Assembly: GCA_004794785.1 (NCBI GenBank)
Contig: SJOL01001034.1
Location: forward strand, 192,375-256,374
Direction of reading: 5' to 3'
Origin: Opisthorchis felineus
Lineage: Eukaryota; Platyhelminthes; Trematoda; Opisthorchiida; Opisthorchiidae
DNA length: 64,000 nucleotides
Position 1 is the stretch's first letter; each line of letters opens with the position of its first letter. Of this stretch, positions 20,301-31,366 are shown piece after piece. The translations under genes were made by a program, and so were the position numbers. Below the pieces are notes generated by a model that did not search any database, had not been told where the DNA came from, and saw only the letters and a program-made list of their open reading frames with translations.

Positions 20301-21833
20301 ACGTTGTGTCAAAAATCGTTTTCACCTCCCAAATTCTTCAGATTTTCAATCGGGCTTTAGTGTGCCATAGCCATCACACGGTTAAACTGTTCGGATAGAC
20401 AAGACCCATGAGCCTTTGGCAGATTTCTCTCGGCAACGACCACTGATTAAAAAGCGCCTCCTTGTCCGATATAATTCGTTCGGCTTGTACCATCACAGTC
20501 CCGATAGACGGAAGTCGTACTCGTAACTGAGTGTCAATGTTGAAAATGCCTTCCATTCTACATTCGCTCACTCCTCCCGAGAACTAATCACCGTGATTTT
20601 GGTACTCGTTTGCATGCCTTCACTTCATATTGCGCATTTTCACAGTAAGAACAGCGAAATAATCCACAGTTCTACAGCTTTGAGAGGCGCATTTGAAGAC
20701 TAACCATACCAATATGGGTAGCAGCTTACCTTGAATATGGCGGTTGTGAACCTAAATGAAGCAGGAAGGAGTTAGAAGGTGTGTTTAATAAAGGTGAAAT
20801 GAATAGGGCAGTGATCAGCGATATCCAATACGTGCGTAGGTTCGAGTGTCATTCTTTTGTTAGACCAGGTCGAAGAGTGGAACGAGTTGGTGTAACCCAG
20901 AAATGACCATCAGATGAGGCAAACATCTCTGGATACATTCATCAGGGCGGTAAGAAGATTGATTCCTCTTGTCAAATGAAATTCCTGCGCCAAAGTGTTA
21001 TCCTGATCGGCCCCGTAGTCGTCTGTGGGGAGGAACTGCCGCACCGCACTTCCTTGCCGCTCTTGTTGCAGCTGATAAACTTTGTATCTGAAGGTTGAAT
21101 CGAGTATCCTTGTCAATCGTTTTTCTTCAATATTAGTGATAGTATTGGCATTGTTATCATTATTATCAATATATATCCTTTGCTTTTCCCAGTTACAGCT
21201 ACTTGTGTTCCATAAAGCACGGAAAGATGAATTCAACATTGGTAGGAAGATTTCCCTTCTTGAATGATCTAGAGTTACCCGTATTCTCTAGGAAGTGAAG
21301 CTAAGCTGTTGTGGTGCCCAGTCATGTCCTCTTCAAATCATTTTCTATCCTGTTTTAATTTTGTTCATTTGCAGGTTTCCTTAGCCGTGGTCGGTGCACA
21401 TGCCTTGTTAAATAACGGCTACGTTCTTGCTCGCATTGGTACTGCTCAAGTTGCCAACATTGTCGCATCAGTATCACACGCGCCCACATTGGTGTGCGCT
21501 GAGACGTACAAATTCTGGGAGCGAGCCCACTCAGATGCCTTTGAATACAATGAACTTGGGGACCCAGACGATATTTGGCGTGGTCCTCGCGGTGTGTCAT
21601 CCGACCCTACTGAAGGCCTTCCAGGTTTAGGGCCTACGGGGCTGCCCACGTTCTATACTGGCCCGAATCTGCGTGACTGGCGCTCTAATCCCAAATTGCG
21701 TTTACTTCATCTCACGTACGACGTCTTACCACCGGAACTTGTATCGGCTGTTGTAACAGAGAAGGGGACTCTGCCAACCACATCGGTACCAGTAGTGCTT
21801 CGTGTAAAACAAGCAGCTTCTTATTCTCTTTAA
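11289..21833 (+). CDS. EIF2B4: Translation initiation factor eIF2B subunit delta (seven exons, joined)
   Basis: The product is a regulatory subunit of the cytosolic eIF2B decamer, which exchanges GDP for GTP on eIF2 and is the target of the integrated stress response. Proposed join: 11289-11348, 11384-11506, 11547-11639, 11671-11801, 13143-13464, 14654-15034, 21375-21833. Phases agree at all junctions and the total is 1569 nt, giving 522 residues, close to the family's usual length. Family landmarks appear in order: LRAERRAIQ-EAQRA in the N-terminal basic region, IHPAFLVLG and ANERC in the helical domain, CRPLAVTVRN, then the Rossmann-like domain with VVDSRPYFEGRR, VGAHALLNNG, RIGTAQVAN, CAETYKFWER, NELGDPDD and the C-terminal LTYDVLPPELV and PVVLRV. 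Insertions relative to vertebrate proteins are visible before VIVVDSRP and between the NELGDPDD and LRLLHLTYDV motifs. The identification is by motif recall, without alignment. Exon 3 edges and the true start are the uncertain parts. Confidence 0.93.
11384..11506 (+). CDS. EIF2B4: EIF2B4 exon 2
   Basis: It begins after acceptor CATAG and reads EAQRAAKTALKDQ, continuing the charged helix (QEAERALK-like in the family). It ends PDVPNL before donor GTGAGC at 11507. The intron before it is 35 bp (11349-11383) and the one after is 40 bp (11507-11546). Both junctions are phase 0. Confidence 0.8.
11547..11639 (+). CDS. EIF2B4: EIF2B4 exon 3 (edges uncertain)
   Basis: After acceptor GTTAG the phase-0 frame reads TPSCQTVQNVDKLASLADPA and then IREESKFPP. 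This lies in the poorly conserved linker, so homology cannot fix it. The donor chosen is the weak GTTTAC at 11640, because it preserves phase with exon 4. A TGA at 11647 closes the frame if no donor is used. Confidence 0.5.
11671..11801 (+). CDS. EIF2B4: EIF2B4 exon 4
   Basis: The frame reads KPLVEKYFPHLPVRKQESNR then VHLFRHL, matching the family's segment that ends in a KVSLFSHL-type motif shortly before the helical domain. The donor is a strong GTAAGT at 11802. It leaves two bases that combine with the single leading base of exon 5 to make a Gly codon. The acceptor is uncertain: AG at 11661-11662 and 11664-11665 are alternatives, but both need a phase-1 donor in exon 3. The proposed upstream intron is 31 bp. 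Confidence 0.75.
12788..12897 (+). mobile_element. tRNA-derived SINE, 3'-truncated (+)
   Basis: A box TAGCTCATTGG near 12793, B box GGTTCGAACCC near 12838, then the family tail CCTGTCCAGGCTTGGGCGAC CTGG. It breaks off where the opposite-strand copy begins. It lies in EIF2B4 intron 4. Confidence 0.8.
12900..13047 (-). mobile_element. tRNA-derived SINE (-), inverted relative to its neighbour
   Basis: Read on the minus strand: A box TGGCTTAGTGG near 13036, B box GGTTCGAACCC near 12985, tail GTCTGGGCTTGGGC and GGCAGTATCTCAGCCC. With the + copy it forms an imperfect inverted repeat whose stem would be over 100 bp, ending about 95 bp before EIF2B4 exon 5. Confidence 0.8.
13143..13464 (+). CDS. EIF2B4: EIF2B4 exon 5 (helical domain)
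   Basis: It begins after a pyrimidine-rich acceptor ending CCACCAG and reads IHPAFLVLGVDLDEGRIRGA then NERCLHFLTACE, the N-terminal alpha-helical domain of the eIF2B alpha/beta/delta family. Near its end are FLDHCRPLAVTVRNTYQYLK and LEDWEA, followed by donor GTGAGT at 13465. The exon is open throughout. The ORF track runs past the donor into intron by chance. A pair of inverted SINEs ends about 95 bp upstream. Confidence 0.92.
13465..14653 (+). other. EIF2B4: EIF2B4 intron 5
   Basis: This is a 1189-bp GTGAGT...TTACAG intron. I recognise no repeat or ORF within it. It is T-rich on the + strand. Confidence 0.85.
14654..15034 (+). CDS. EIF2B4: EIF2B4 exon 6 (start of Rossmann-like domain)
   Basis: Acceptor TCATTACAG, then a phase-0 frame with the helix before the nucleotide-fold domain (CRSRLLSAIDEFREN), GECVCTFGYSSVVARVLERA and VIVVDSRPYFEGRRMLARLT. 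It ends SLVHK before donor GTAAGC at 15035. About 30 residues between ARVLERAW and VIVVDSRP form an insertion that I do not recall in vertebrate proteins, probably a surface loop. Confidence 0.94.
15945..17214 (+). mobile_element. Non-LTR retrotransposon with internal deletion (copy E)
   Basis: The leader (about 15945-16480) shares landmarks with copies A and D. The endonuclease N-terminus follows: FNVHTLKQVG, LSETRIQDPSTVVELTSPSV, SSRFRLSDSGDPES. Around 16785 the sequence jumps to the RT N-terminal region (PWIVNLEPMTASEIRRCLFS, IKRHRVASPEK, RALFKDGFE) and, in another frame, DEFGNHKGINLTPVV and RRLTRSLEDVTREKQA. Most of the endonuclease is deleted and frames are broken. Confidence 0.82.
17216..17622 (-). 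mobile_element. Non-LTR retrotransposon 3' end with microsatellite tail (copy F)
   Basis: On the minus strand this is the C-terminal segment RWLGHVLRMPVDRIPRRVLF followed by RSNNDLPAKCKSH and a 3' UTR with GTGGCAGCTACAACCATTGT. It ends in ATGATGATGATGATG (17216-17231 as its complement). The same order is seen on the + strand at 33880-34370. It faces copy E tail to tail. Confidence 0.82.
17610..18400 (+). repeat. Left arm of large intronic inverted duplication
   Basis: This arm is nearly identical to the reverse complement of 19031-19832. The 66-codon frame at 18072-18272 (+) recurs unchanged at 19159-19359 (-). A 126-codon-scale frame (17623-17969) recurs with two residue changes. The outer end starts in a scrap of retrotransposon (GGCCAAGCCAGCG), and similarity ends inward near GATGAAAACAAA at 18388-18399. 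I do not recognise the encoded peptides as a known family. Confidence 0.9.
18401..19030. other. Spacer of the inverted duplication
   Basis: This 630-bp single-copy segment lies between the arms. It has a 107-codon frame at 18373-18696 (+) without a recognised domain. It also has a small perfect hairpin, GCTAGTTGAA / TTCAACTAGC, near 18857-18881. Confidence 0.7.
19031..19832 (-). repeat. Right arm of large intronic inverted duplication
   Basis: This is the reverse complement of the left arm, with rare point differences (for example, codon changes Ala to Val and Glu to Gly in the shared frame) and about 8 extra bases (AGATAGGT) near its outer end. Its outer edge also carries a retrotransposon scrap (CGCTGCCTTGGCC), in the opposite orientation to that of the left arm. 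The duplication event therefore included the retrotransposon junction. Confidence 0.9.
19833..21374. other. Remainder of intron 6
   Basis: I see no recognisable repeat or coding motif. The stretch is moderately AT-rich, with ATTATTATC-type runs near 21140-21175. Confidence 0.5.
21375..21833 (+). CDS. EIF2B4: EIF2B4 terminal exon 7
   Basis: Acceptor TTCATTTGCAG, then VSLAVVGAHALLNNG, LARIGTAQVANIVASVSHAP, CAETYKFWERAHSDAFEYNE, LGDPDD, LRLLHLTYDVLPPELVSAVV and PVVLRVKQAASYSL, stop TAA at 21831. This is the whole C-terminal half of the eIF2B delta catalytic-like fold. A Gly/Pro-rich insertion sits after LGDPDD. I see no canonical AATAAA in the next 500 bp, so the polyadenylation site is unknown. 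Confidence 0.95.
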   Translation, partial: VSLAVVGAHALLNNGYVLARIGTAQVANIVASVSHAPTLVCAETYKFWERAHSDAFEYNELGDPDDIWRGPRGVSSDPTEGLPGLGPTGLPTFYTGPNLRDWRSNPKLRLLHLTYDVLPPELVSAVVTEKGTLPTTSVPVVLRVKQAASYSL

Positions 21834-22335
21834 TATTCTTTCTGTGTGCCAAAATCTATATTTTTTGACATTATTCGCGTTTTAACTTTCTCCCAACTCT
21901 CTGGACGTTTCTAAGCATCTTACTTAAGACTGCTGGGTTTTAAAAGGAAACTGAAAGCCCAGTGTCTTCGTATCTTCTTATCGTAGCTGCATGTGGGAAT
22001 GCTTTTGTTTCTGCTGTGGACGTGCGAAGTGACTGGATACTGCTGCTCACCGCACGCTTTTATTTGATACTAAGTTTTCGCTGAGCTCCTTCCAGTGGTT
22101 TATATTAATGAAAAATAGCTCATACTGGATGCCTTACTTATCCAAGCGCAGAGAAGTTTCTGTTCAGAGTGGTCTGGAATTGGGGTTACTAAATTATTGC
22201 ACAGGGCTATCCAAGTCCAACCTGATGTATCATCATTTCCTATGATTCTAGCACATTTGTGCTGTTTCATATCATGCGATATATGTTCGCGGGATGTTTT
22301 CTGAAGTGTTTCCTGTGCAATTCTTGGTTATGCAC
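21834..22335 (+). other. EIF2B4 3' UTR and downstream flank
   Basis: There is no AATAAA or ATTAAA here that I can point to, so the transcript end is not placed. No other feature is visible. Confidence 0.4.
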
Positions 22336-22339
22336 ATTT

Positions 22340-22472
22340 TGATGCTTAAGTAAAACGTAAAGCTGACGGAAATTCGGAGATTGCGCCTAACTGATGACCA
22401 ACGAGAAGGGCAAAACCGGTGGTGAGCTGTCGTAGAGTTTTGAGCAACCTTGTGAGTAGTGTGTTCTGTCAA
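22340..22472 (-). repeat. Unclassified interspersed repeat (family R), 5' part
   Basis: On the minus strand it begins TTCTTGACAGAACACACTAC, continues AAGGTTGCTCAAAACTCTAC, GACAGCTCACCACCGG. The same start is shared with copies at 36682, 53200 and 58803. No coding capacity is recognised. Confidence 0.65.
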
Positions 22473-24073
22473 GAAGATTTGGGGTTCTTTCAAATAAGAT
22501 TTGCTCTATTGCTTAGACAATTTTCTCGGAAATATTTAGGTTGCAGTCTAGTATGGTGCGAGTGGTATGGTTAAGGTAGCGAAAGTTTTCAAATTAAGTC
22601 ATCAGCTAGTAGATCAACGCTCCTATTCGCAAGGTTTTGTGACGTAATCCTTTACGTCCCTCAGTGGTGCGGAATTTCCAACCATTGCGGTCACAAATTG
22701 GACGTGATTACCCGCAATTCTTGTGAACTAAACTGGTGCTGAACTCATCGAGCGGAATTCGTATAATCAATGCACCTTCGAGCTACAGCATATGTAAATC
22801 ACATATTGCGACTGGTCCGGTACATCATCTTTTATGTCCACTGAGAACAGAAAAACTCGTCGATTTTGAACGGACAATCTGTGTAATTTGCCATACACTC
22901 CGCACGAAATTATGATATTACTCGTGCTTTTCACGGTATCTGTAGTGCTGGTTGTTTGAATGATGCCATTTCTGGCCGTCAGCATCATGGAAACACTCCT
23001 CCCAGTATTAAATACCGATGGTTAACTGTCATACAACTATGAGAAAAGAATGCACGAGTGAAAAGAATAGAGAGAAGGGGTGGGAAACTAGTGCAAACAA
23101 CTTTATGTCCCTGGTTAAAAAGATCGATAACAGGGTGCTTACACCTTGGAACAGTAACGAGCTAAGCGCATCTGGGCTTCATGTCTAAGTAGGATTCATT
23201 CAAGATCTTTTTTCGAATGGCATCCAACGCGGGCTCAGCGTAAAATGATGAGTAAATCCTAGCTAGGCAGTCCGAACAGGAAGTGACAGCGTGCTAACCC
23301 CGGACCGGTTGTGTCCTGTTGAAATACGTGCAAGGAAAATCACGTGAATTCCAGCCTGGAGGGCACAAAGATTCTGCAGCACTCAGTTTGATAGTAGCTG
23401 CCTTCATTCCGCGTTACCAAGTCGTGGTCTGCCTTCAGTCGGCATTTCGTCAACAAGAGTTTGGAATAAAAACTGCTTTATCTGGTAGGCGATGGTTGGG
23501 CATGCGTAGTACACGCCCCAGCCACATTAACCTGGTGGGTTTTATTTGCTGCTGTGGTGATTGTGATTCATCGCCAGGTGTCCACTTACGTGCTACTCCA
23601 TTGCAAAAGACCCCGTAACTCGGTGAAACGAAACAGTACGTATCTCATTTTAAGGCAAAATCTGTGTCACCGCGGTATCTCGTAGAAATACTACTTTCTT
23701 ATGTCTCCTAGTAATCCAGGACAGCAGGAATCGGTCAAATATATTATGTATCAGACTCTTGGACGTCTTCCAGTATTGCTGGTATATCAACTTTGATAGC
23801 TGAAAGGGCGCCGCAGGTCGACACAAAACACAGTTTTTTTCGAGAAGCGGATCTTCTCTGTATGACTATCGTAACAGTGGTAATTCTATACATCTGACTC
23901 ATCTAAATTTGAATTTTCCCCATAATGACATGACAGCATTGTTGTTTCCACTAGTCTCTGATTGGTCTTAGCGGTATTGAATCTGAGGAGGCGTGATATA
24001 CACTATCCCTTCGCACACTCCATGAATGATACGTTTTTGAGATTTTGCCTCATGGTTCTTACATGTTCGGGCA

Positions 24074-24316
24074 TCAAAGCCTGCTGTCTGCTCTGGTGCA
24101 CTTGAAGTTGCAGTTTAATCGGACTGATTGTGGGGGATCCTTTTCTTTTCTCCAAAGCGCCGACCTGAGATAGCTTTTGGCGCTTCTGGGTCGTTTTGGC
24201 CGCCCTGCGCAGTTGGTACCAAGATGGATTTCCTCGAATGTTAATGTTTCTTTTCCTTCATTTTCTTCAAACCGCCGAATCCATCGCGAAATGTTCGGAA
24301 AAATCACATTAGCCAT
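24074..24316 (-). pseudogene. Possible Tc1/mariner-type DNA-binding helix remnant
   Basis: The frame reads NISRWIRRFEENEGKE then GRPKRPRSAKSYLRSALW. A helix-turn-helix with the order RWxxRF...GRPxRPR is typical of Tc1/mariner transposase N-termini, but the spacing is loose and no DDE catalytic domain follows. A chance match is quite possible. Confidence 0.2.
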
Positions 24317-27300
24317 ATAATTTTAACGCGGGGTTTATTAAGTTAATAAGCACAAACTTTTCCTGTCCTTTATGATAACTGAGTATTCACCTTGTTGCTC
24401 AGCTTCTATTCTGACCAACAAATTGCCTGTCATATCCTCGAGCATATCGTTCGTGATTGGAACTGGTATCTGGATCAAAGTGACTTTGCCACACGGTTTG
24501 TAGTTGAACAACGGAATCGAACTGCTCAACCGAATACTTGCTTACATCTCAAACGTGGTTTTCTGAACGCTATGCTCCCATCTGTACCATACACAACCAC
24601 TGTTACGGCGTAAACGCACCTGAAACAAGCTCTATGGTTTTGTCTCGCTGAGGCGCGGTTATCAACTCAAACGGGTAATTTTCGGTGGCCTGCTCACATT
24701 ATTTCCCAGTTTTCCCAATATATTCCACGTTTTGAATGTTTCCTCTGGACTGCGCTGTGGTGGTGAGGCCGAGGAAAGACTAATGGGAGATAAGATATGT
24801 CAAATCGTGCGAGCAAGAATAAGGATAACAGCAACAAGCCCAAACATTTGGGGGGGGGATGTAGGTGTGTTTTAAAGATGAAACGGTATGGCCTGAAATG
24901 TGTGGACAGATGGTCAGAGTTTTATTTGCCAAGGTAGATAGTAGGTAGTGGGTTAGTTTACTCCAGAACAGGAGAGGACGTTTATGTCCATGTGTGACCT
25001 CCTGGGACTGTCTGTGAGGCATCAGAACATGATTGCGTCTGTTGTATCGTGCTCAGGTGGTCTATTGTTCCTAACCTTGTACAGTTGATGAACGCCTATT
25101 GCTGGCTTACGACACAGCTTGTACATGATTATACCTGGGAGGTCGTGTTTGTTCAAGTTTTTGACTAAGTTAATCAGCTCTACAAGGACATTATTTGAGC
25201 GGGCAAAGCCTGCCATTGTTGTACGACCCGCCGCGATTTTTCATTCGAGGTGGTTTGTTTGTTTTAGCCACGAGTATGCCCCAAACTAATTGTTCGCAAC
25301 TTTCCTGGCTATAAATGGAAATTGTACCGCCGCTATTAATATGGGAAGAATAGCGGCGTCGGAAAGAGTTAAACACTGCTGGTAGTGGCTTCATGCGTCG
25401 AAAGCCTTAGTTTGATCCAGAGGCTATCCCGGTTGCATCCAAAGACATGCGTTTGCTATGGGAAAGATTAAAACGAAAAATCGGGGTAATTCCCACATTA
25501 TATCGGTCAGCCTGCATGAGGCAAAGGAAGAAAATAGGCCTTCCGTATTTATGAAAATGTTAAATGGGAGTTTGACCGGAAGGGTTAAGTGTTGCACCAA
25601 TTCACTGAAACTCAGCTGGAAAATGTGCACGTTAAATAAAGATTGGAGGAAACTTGATGGATATCAGCGATTTTCCGTGAACTGGAATTTATTCGTTACG
25701 AATATGGCGTCGAACAGTCTAGTAGTTGGATCCATGAACAATTAAGCAATAATGATCTAACGGACGGTATGATTTCACCGGTACCCCCCTAGTCAAACAA
25801 CTATCATTTTTGTCCTAACTTGAGAGAAGGTATACCAACATGGATGAGAGACAAAGTTTAGCCCGTCTTACGTAGATTCTCCTGATGGGGGAGACCGCCT
25901 CTTCTCGGATATCTTTTCCAAGAAAAAACTCATCCCATAAATGCTATGGGAAGGAGATATAATAAAAAGCATGAAATACTGACGTGCGAGCAAATGGTGG
26001 AAAGAAAGGAGATCGAGTGATGCTGAAAGTAATGCTCATTTATTGATCATGCCAAAAGTGTTAGAAGTTGAAGCAGCTCGGTAGAGTTGCACACCATGTG
26101 TATGTCGCTTAGTTGTTAGTTTGTTCGCTTGATTGGTGGCGAACCGTTGCAATCCAGATGCGAAGTTTGACAAACAAACCAACAACCAAGCTGAATCCTT
26201 CGTAGTTCGTTTGACCGAAGAGCTGCAATGTGCCGACTTAACTATCCGCCTTGGTGTACCTAGGTAGCTTATCAATAAATCATATCCTGCTATCTTAATT
26301 TCTTTTCAATGATAGCTGTTAAGGTCTCCAACGTTACTCAGTTAGATGGTGTTTGATACAACAGATTGTCAACCCTTGAAGATACGATAGTGCGCCGAAC
26401 TTTCTCAGCTGTCTTTATCACTTTGGGTAATTCATATGCGGACGTTATCTTAATAAACTTATGAATATAAGAACTCTGAATGGCTTCGAGCCTACAAGCT
26501 TAACTTTCTTTTTTTTGAAGCTTTTCTGAGCCGATAGGCTTCGACTGATGCTTTTCAACGAGGGTGCAAATGGATTATTAACCTTGCCGCGCTTGAACAA
26601 GAAGTAAGACCTCGTACCATTTTAGGTAGATGTCAACCATGTACCACAGTCCCTCTGAAGTGGTTCTGTTACCCTTTGCCCCCCCCCCCGGAAGGAGCAG
26701 CTTTCAGAGGAGACCGTTTTTGGTTGGTTCCTTGAGGTGATCTACATACGGGATGGACTTTGTTCACGTCAATCGGGCTGCAGCTGATGTACACGTCAGC
26801 TGGCAGGGGTACTCAAGTCCGGCTGTGGGAGAGGCACGTGTTATATAAATCGAATTGAATGCAAACACATGATGGGTCTGTCGTCACTCACAGGACGATA
26901 CTAGTCAGCAGAAAGTTCAGGTAGCAACGCTGGACACGTGTTTGCAGACCACTTGGATCCAGTAACATACGAGCGGTAGGGATGTTCAGACACACTTGAT
27001 AAGTAGCGGTGCGTGGCGAGGATGACCAACCTCACGTTCCCCAGTCCTCGTGGATATTTCTCGAGTGGCCTGTATCATAGTGCTAACAAATGGCCCTTTA
27101 TATCGGCAAGTAATTAGCCCATGTCGGTGCTTGAGATTGTGAAGGCGTGTGAACGTTTCATCCAAGTGGCCTCCTGTTCACTCAGGTTTCTTTGTTCTGC
27201 TGAGTGATCGTTCCGAGCGAATTGGTTCAATTTGTGGAATGAATGAACGGTTTTACTCCGGATAAACGGGAATTAAACTTTGATGTATCGTCTTTGCCAC

Positions 27301-30300
27301 AAAAATTTGCATTTCCCTCAGACGTTATGGATTTTGATGTTGGTTTCTTTTCCAGCAAGTTTGGGATTATCTTTGAAAGAACACGTTTGTTTGAACAAAT
27401 AGAAACAGTCTCTATTTCCTATTTTTAATACATGTTTTCTGAACCTAAATTACTAGAGTGGGCATGTGTATTCGTCTTGACTACAAAAAAACTAGGTGGA
27501 AGTTCTTAGTAGTGGTATGGAAACATCGAACTTTCAGCGTTATTTCTGTGGAAAGAATGGTTTGGCCCATCCTCCAAATTAAGTTTTTCACGGAGGACAT
27601 GTCTAAGAGACTAAATCTGAGAACAACTGTTTGCTCACATGGACGAACCATAATTCTGTGGGTTTTGAACTCTTCAGGAAACCTGCATCGTTTGGTTAGG
27701 GTGGTGCGTATACTGCATTGTCCTATTCGATGTCGGGGCATGTGATAACCAGCTTGCATAGACACCTTTCAAGTAGCCTACAAGAAAGACAGTAATCTGG
27801 GTTGACATCCCTGTCAATAGCTGTTCACATTGAGTTTGACGTAAGCTTACATGTGTATGCACAAAGACTTTAGTTCAAGGAATATCACATCCTTTGCATG
27901 CATCAGCGTGACCAAATCGGGCAAGGGAACGGAGAGTTTGGAACATACATAACGTACTGGTAACGTTTCTGGAAGTATGATCCTACAATCTAAGTTGAAC
28001 AGTCAACCATTTTGCATCTTAAGACGTTACCTTCAAGGTTGAATTCGTGTTGAATCTGAGACTGAAAAAATTGCACTCCTAGATGTGCAAATTTCAACGG
28101 GAGTAAATTGTCCGTTCTCTAAGATTGCATTACATAACTCCAGCAAATTGGAAATGCGCCTGCAGTTTAGGGATTTTTGTTCCTTGTATGATCATTCAAT
28201 GAAGCAGGTTAATTATGCTTTCCAAGCACTTCTGGAAATGAGAGGAAACACGCACGTGTATACCTTAAGAAGTATTTGATCTTCATCTTGCTTAAGCTTC
28301 GAATGCTTTCTGTACCTAAAGGTATTTGTCCTACTGGAATTCTGATATGTGTTCAAACCGATCCATCGTCGCCTGGAGTACATGGTCCATGGTGTTGACA
28401 GTTTATTATACGTAGTCTAGCAAAGTGAAGCAATAGCACTCTCATTTGCGAAGCCTAGCTTACCTGTCGCCCCCCCCTCCAGATTACATGTACTTATGTG
28501 ACTGTACTGGTGGAAGCAAGTGCGTGGATGGAACAGAAGGGCAACCAGTATTAAGGACTTCAGATAGTCTGTCAAAGTTTTTCTAAACTATTGATAAGGT
28601 GTCGTGAATCGTGATAACGAAGACATTTTGGACGTAACGAAACTGCAGTAGTGCATCTCACTCCCGTGCTGAGCAGAGCTGACTACTATTAAACCTGATT
28701 CGTATATCCAGAACAATACGATGCTGAGTACGGTAAGGCGATATCTTACCCTGAACCGACTCTACCATGTGTCTGCATCCTGTTTTTAACCACTTAACCT
28801 TGTTCTGCTTCGGAGCTGGTGTATTTCATTTTCCCAGTGACCGTCTTCTTCATTATGTGGTTTGCGGACCGCTCATAAAGTATTCAACTAAGTTTCACAG
28901 GTAGCTGATCGATAAAAGATGTCGGAAACATCACTCCGAGGAAGTGATCAGAAAATATTGATATGTTGCGATAGGTTAGCTCCCACAACAGCTCAGCAGT
29001 AAGAGAGTCGAAGAGCAATACATAGCTCTGCAGACAAGTTAGAACAAACTGAGGCTACTCTGTGAGTCAGGGATGATACACAAGGTTAGGTTCTGTTACG
29101 ATTAAACTTGCGAGGGCCCGAACAAAATGACTTGGAGAAGTAATTGATAAGACAAGATTGTTCACTGTGCACAAAAGCTTGGCAAATTAGACTAAGGACG
29201 AAAGGAGGTGGCGAACTCCCTGTATACTTTGGCAAGACTACGAATGTCTTCGGGCGATGGTGACACTAAAAAAACCGTTCCATCTACTTCAATGAAAAGT
29301 GAAAAAGGATTATATAGATGCCAGTAAAAGTTACTTGGTTCGGAGGCACGCCCTCCATGGACTCACTATGTCGATCATAACGCAATTTTTTACGCGTGAA
29401 TCGCGCCACCTATCGTCCACCGGTAAGCAGTGTAACTCGAATCGTTCCGTTATTGAACTCACCGCCCTGCAACTACTCGACCGGAAGCAGACAGCATTTC
29501 GTTTCGGGGGATAGGTATCTGTCATTATTCCGTCAAGCCTAACAAATAAACCATTCTTGTCTTCTCCAGCCTGAGCATTGCAGGTTGTGTACACGCACGC
29601 ATACGCACACCCGCGCATATGTTCGTTCCCCTCTACAGGTAGTCAGTTGTCTGTCCCCTAGCAGGTGACTAATGATCCGTGTAATTTCTGCCTATCGAAT
29701 GGGCAAGGTAACAGAAGGGTAGACTTCCGGTAATTTACTCCATTTGTCAACAGTATATTGAAGTGCTCCAATTAGTTTTGCAGGTTTGCTGTACTCGGCC
29801 AGTCTAGTGAATAGGGTTTTTAATATATCTTTGGACTAGAAGGGTAGGAAATAATCAGCATCCCGAGAATTGCACTCGATGAATTGAAGTTTGATGGGAT
29901 TTATTCGCTTCTAGCTTCGTTGCTAGGATAGTTAAAAGCGTCCTATTCGACGGTGTTTAGTCGGTGGCTTTCGCCGAGGTGAGTTTTTGTTGCAGCGTAT
30001 CGAGTGAAAAGGGAGCACTCGTGCCAGTCGCGATACAGAGCAACTCATGGCGTTCGTCAACTAAATTCCGCTGGCAGTCATCAAACGAAGTTTATAGAGT
30101 GTTGCACTTATTATCCTCACCTAGTGGCTACGGACGTAATCCGGCACACTCTTCCCTAACAGTTGGTTAGAATCTTGCATTGAATCGAAAAAGTAGTAAA
30201 AATTTTAAGTCTACTGCGAGACTTCTTATGCAGTCCAAATCTGAAGCGTTTGAGGTACTACTCTAAACATGCTTGGTAGTTTACACAGACTTCGTGCTTT

Positions 30301-31366
30301 CAGATGGAACAACGGACGCATTGCATTGCATCACTTCTTGTCACCTTGTCTAAGAATAATTCAGCCCTGGAATAAGGAAGATTAATCTAGCCTTTTCCAA
30401 CTTAGAACGGCTATAACTTTCACAGGACGACATTTTGTGCCCTAAAGAGATATGATATACCGGTATGCTGAAATGCACCTCAGCCCCTCGACTACCGTGA
30501 GTCGATGTCAAGCGACTAGCGTTTGACCTTCATCATTCCAAGGCCCGGCACGAAACTGGTGGGAATGTCTAGCACAGATGAGTTAAACTAAATGTCTTTT
30601 GGCGGGATAACCTGACACGTGATGAACGATTCGGTGATGCTCAATAGATTGTAGTGGCTTGGTCTAATTTAGTTTTTCCAAAAACCTGAGGTTCTCGGAG
30701 CTTTTCCAAATAAAAGGTGAAAACGGTGCCCTCAGTTCATCTACCTAAGAACCAACATAGTGCGACAGGATTTCACGCAGATGCAGCATCTAATAGATAT
30801 GCCCGGAGTTTGAGTCCTAAGAATAAGGGTGAAGTAGGTTGTTTTTAGAGAAAGGGTTCACCTGTATCTCGTCCCAGTGGAAATATTCCTACTTACCTAC
30901 GTATTTTACTTGAATCCATGATTGGAAATCAGAAGTAAATCAAACCTTCCTTGCTTGGTTTGAGGGCTGTGTATAGGCAAGGAAAGTACTTATGGAAACT
31001 ACTTATTATCGTTGTGAAGCAATATGCTGGTTGTTCAAAAGAGATTATGTGAATAACATCAATGAGTTACAAAGTGGCATCAATTCGTATCCCAAAGTGC
31101 AGTAGGCTCACGTGCGCCTGATTTATTTCGAGCAAAATTGTGAAGGAACAAGTTACTTTTCAAGTTCTAAGACAGTTTTTTAAAGTAAAACTGAAACGTC
31201 TTGTGTAAATTCTTGTTGACTTTAGTTGATTGAAATGAAAAGATAAGCCTTAAGCATTTACGTTGGAAAAGTAGAAGCAGCAACACACCTTCTCGCAGGG
31301 GCAGATAAGACGGTAGTATTCGTCGGAGGGAGTGTAAGAATGCAGTAGGTACAAATAAAGATGAAT

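Larger units (their letters stand above)
15035..21374 (+). other. EIF2B4: EIF2B4 intron 6
   Basis: This 6340-bp intron (GTAAGC...TTGCAG) holds a deleted non-LTR copy (15945-17214), an opposing 3' fragment (17216-17622) and the large inverted duplication (about 17610-19832). The stretch 19833-21374 shows nothing I can name. Confidence 0.85.

Noticed and set aside
21355..21649. Minus-strand frames opposite EIF2B4 exon 7
   Set aside because: They are antisense shadows of a well-supported coding exon.
26679..26689. Poly-C run, and similar runs at 24850, 28471 and 43483
   Set aside because: These are simple homopolymers prone to sequencing error. No quadruplex-type multi-run pattern is present.
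29331..29618. Cysteine-containing minus-strand frame in a CpG-rich patch
   Set aside because: A donor-like GTGAGT is present, but I cannot link it to any other exon or domain.
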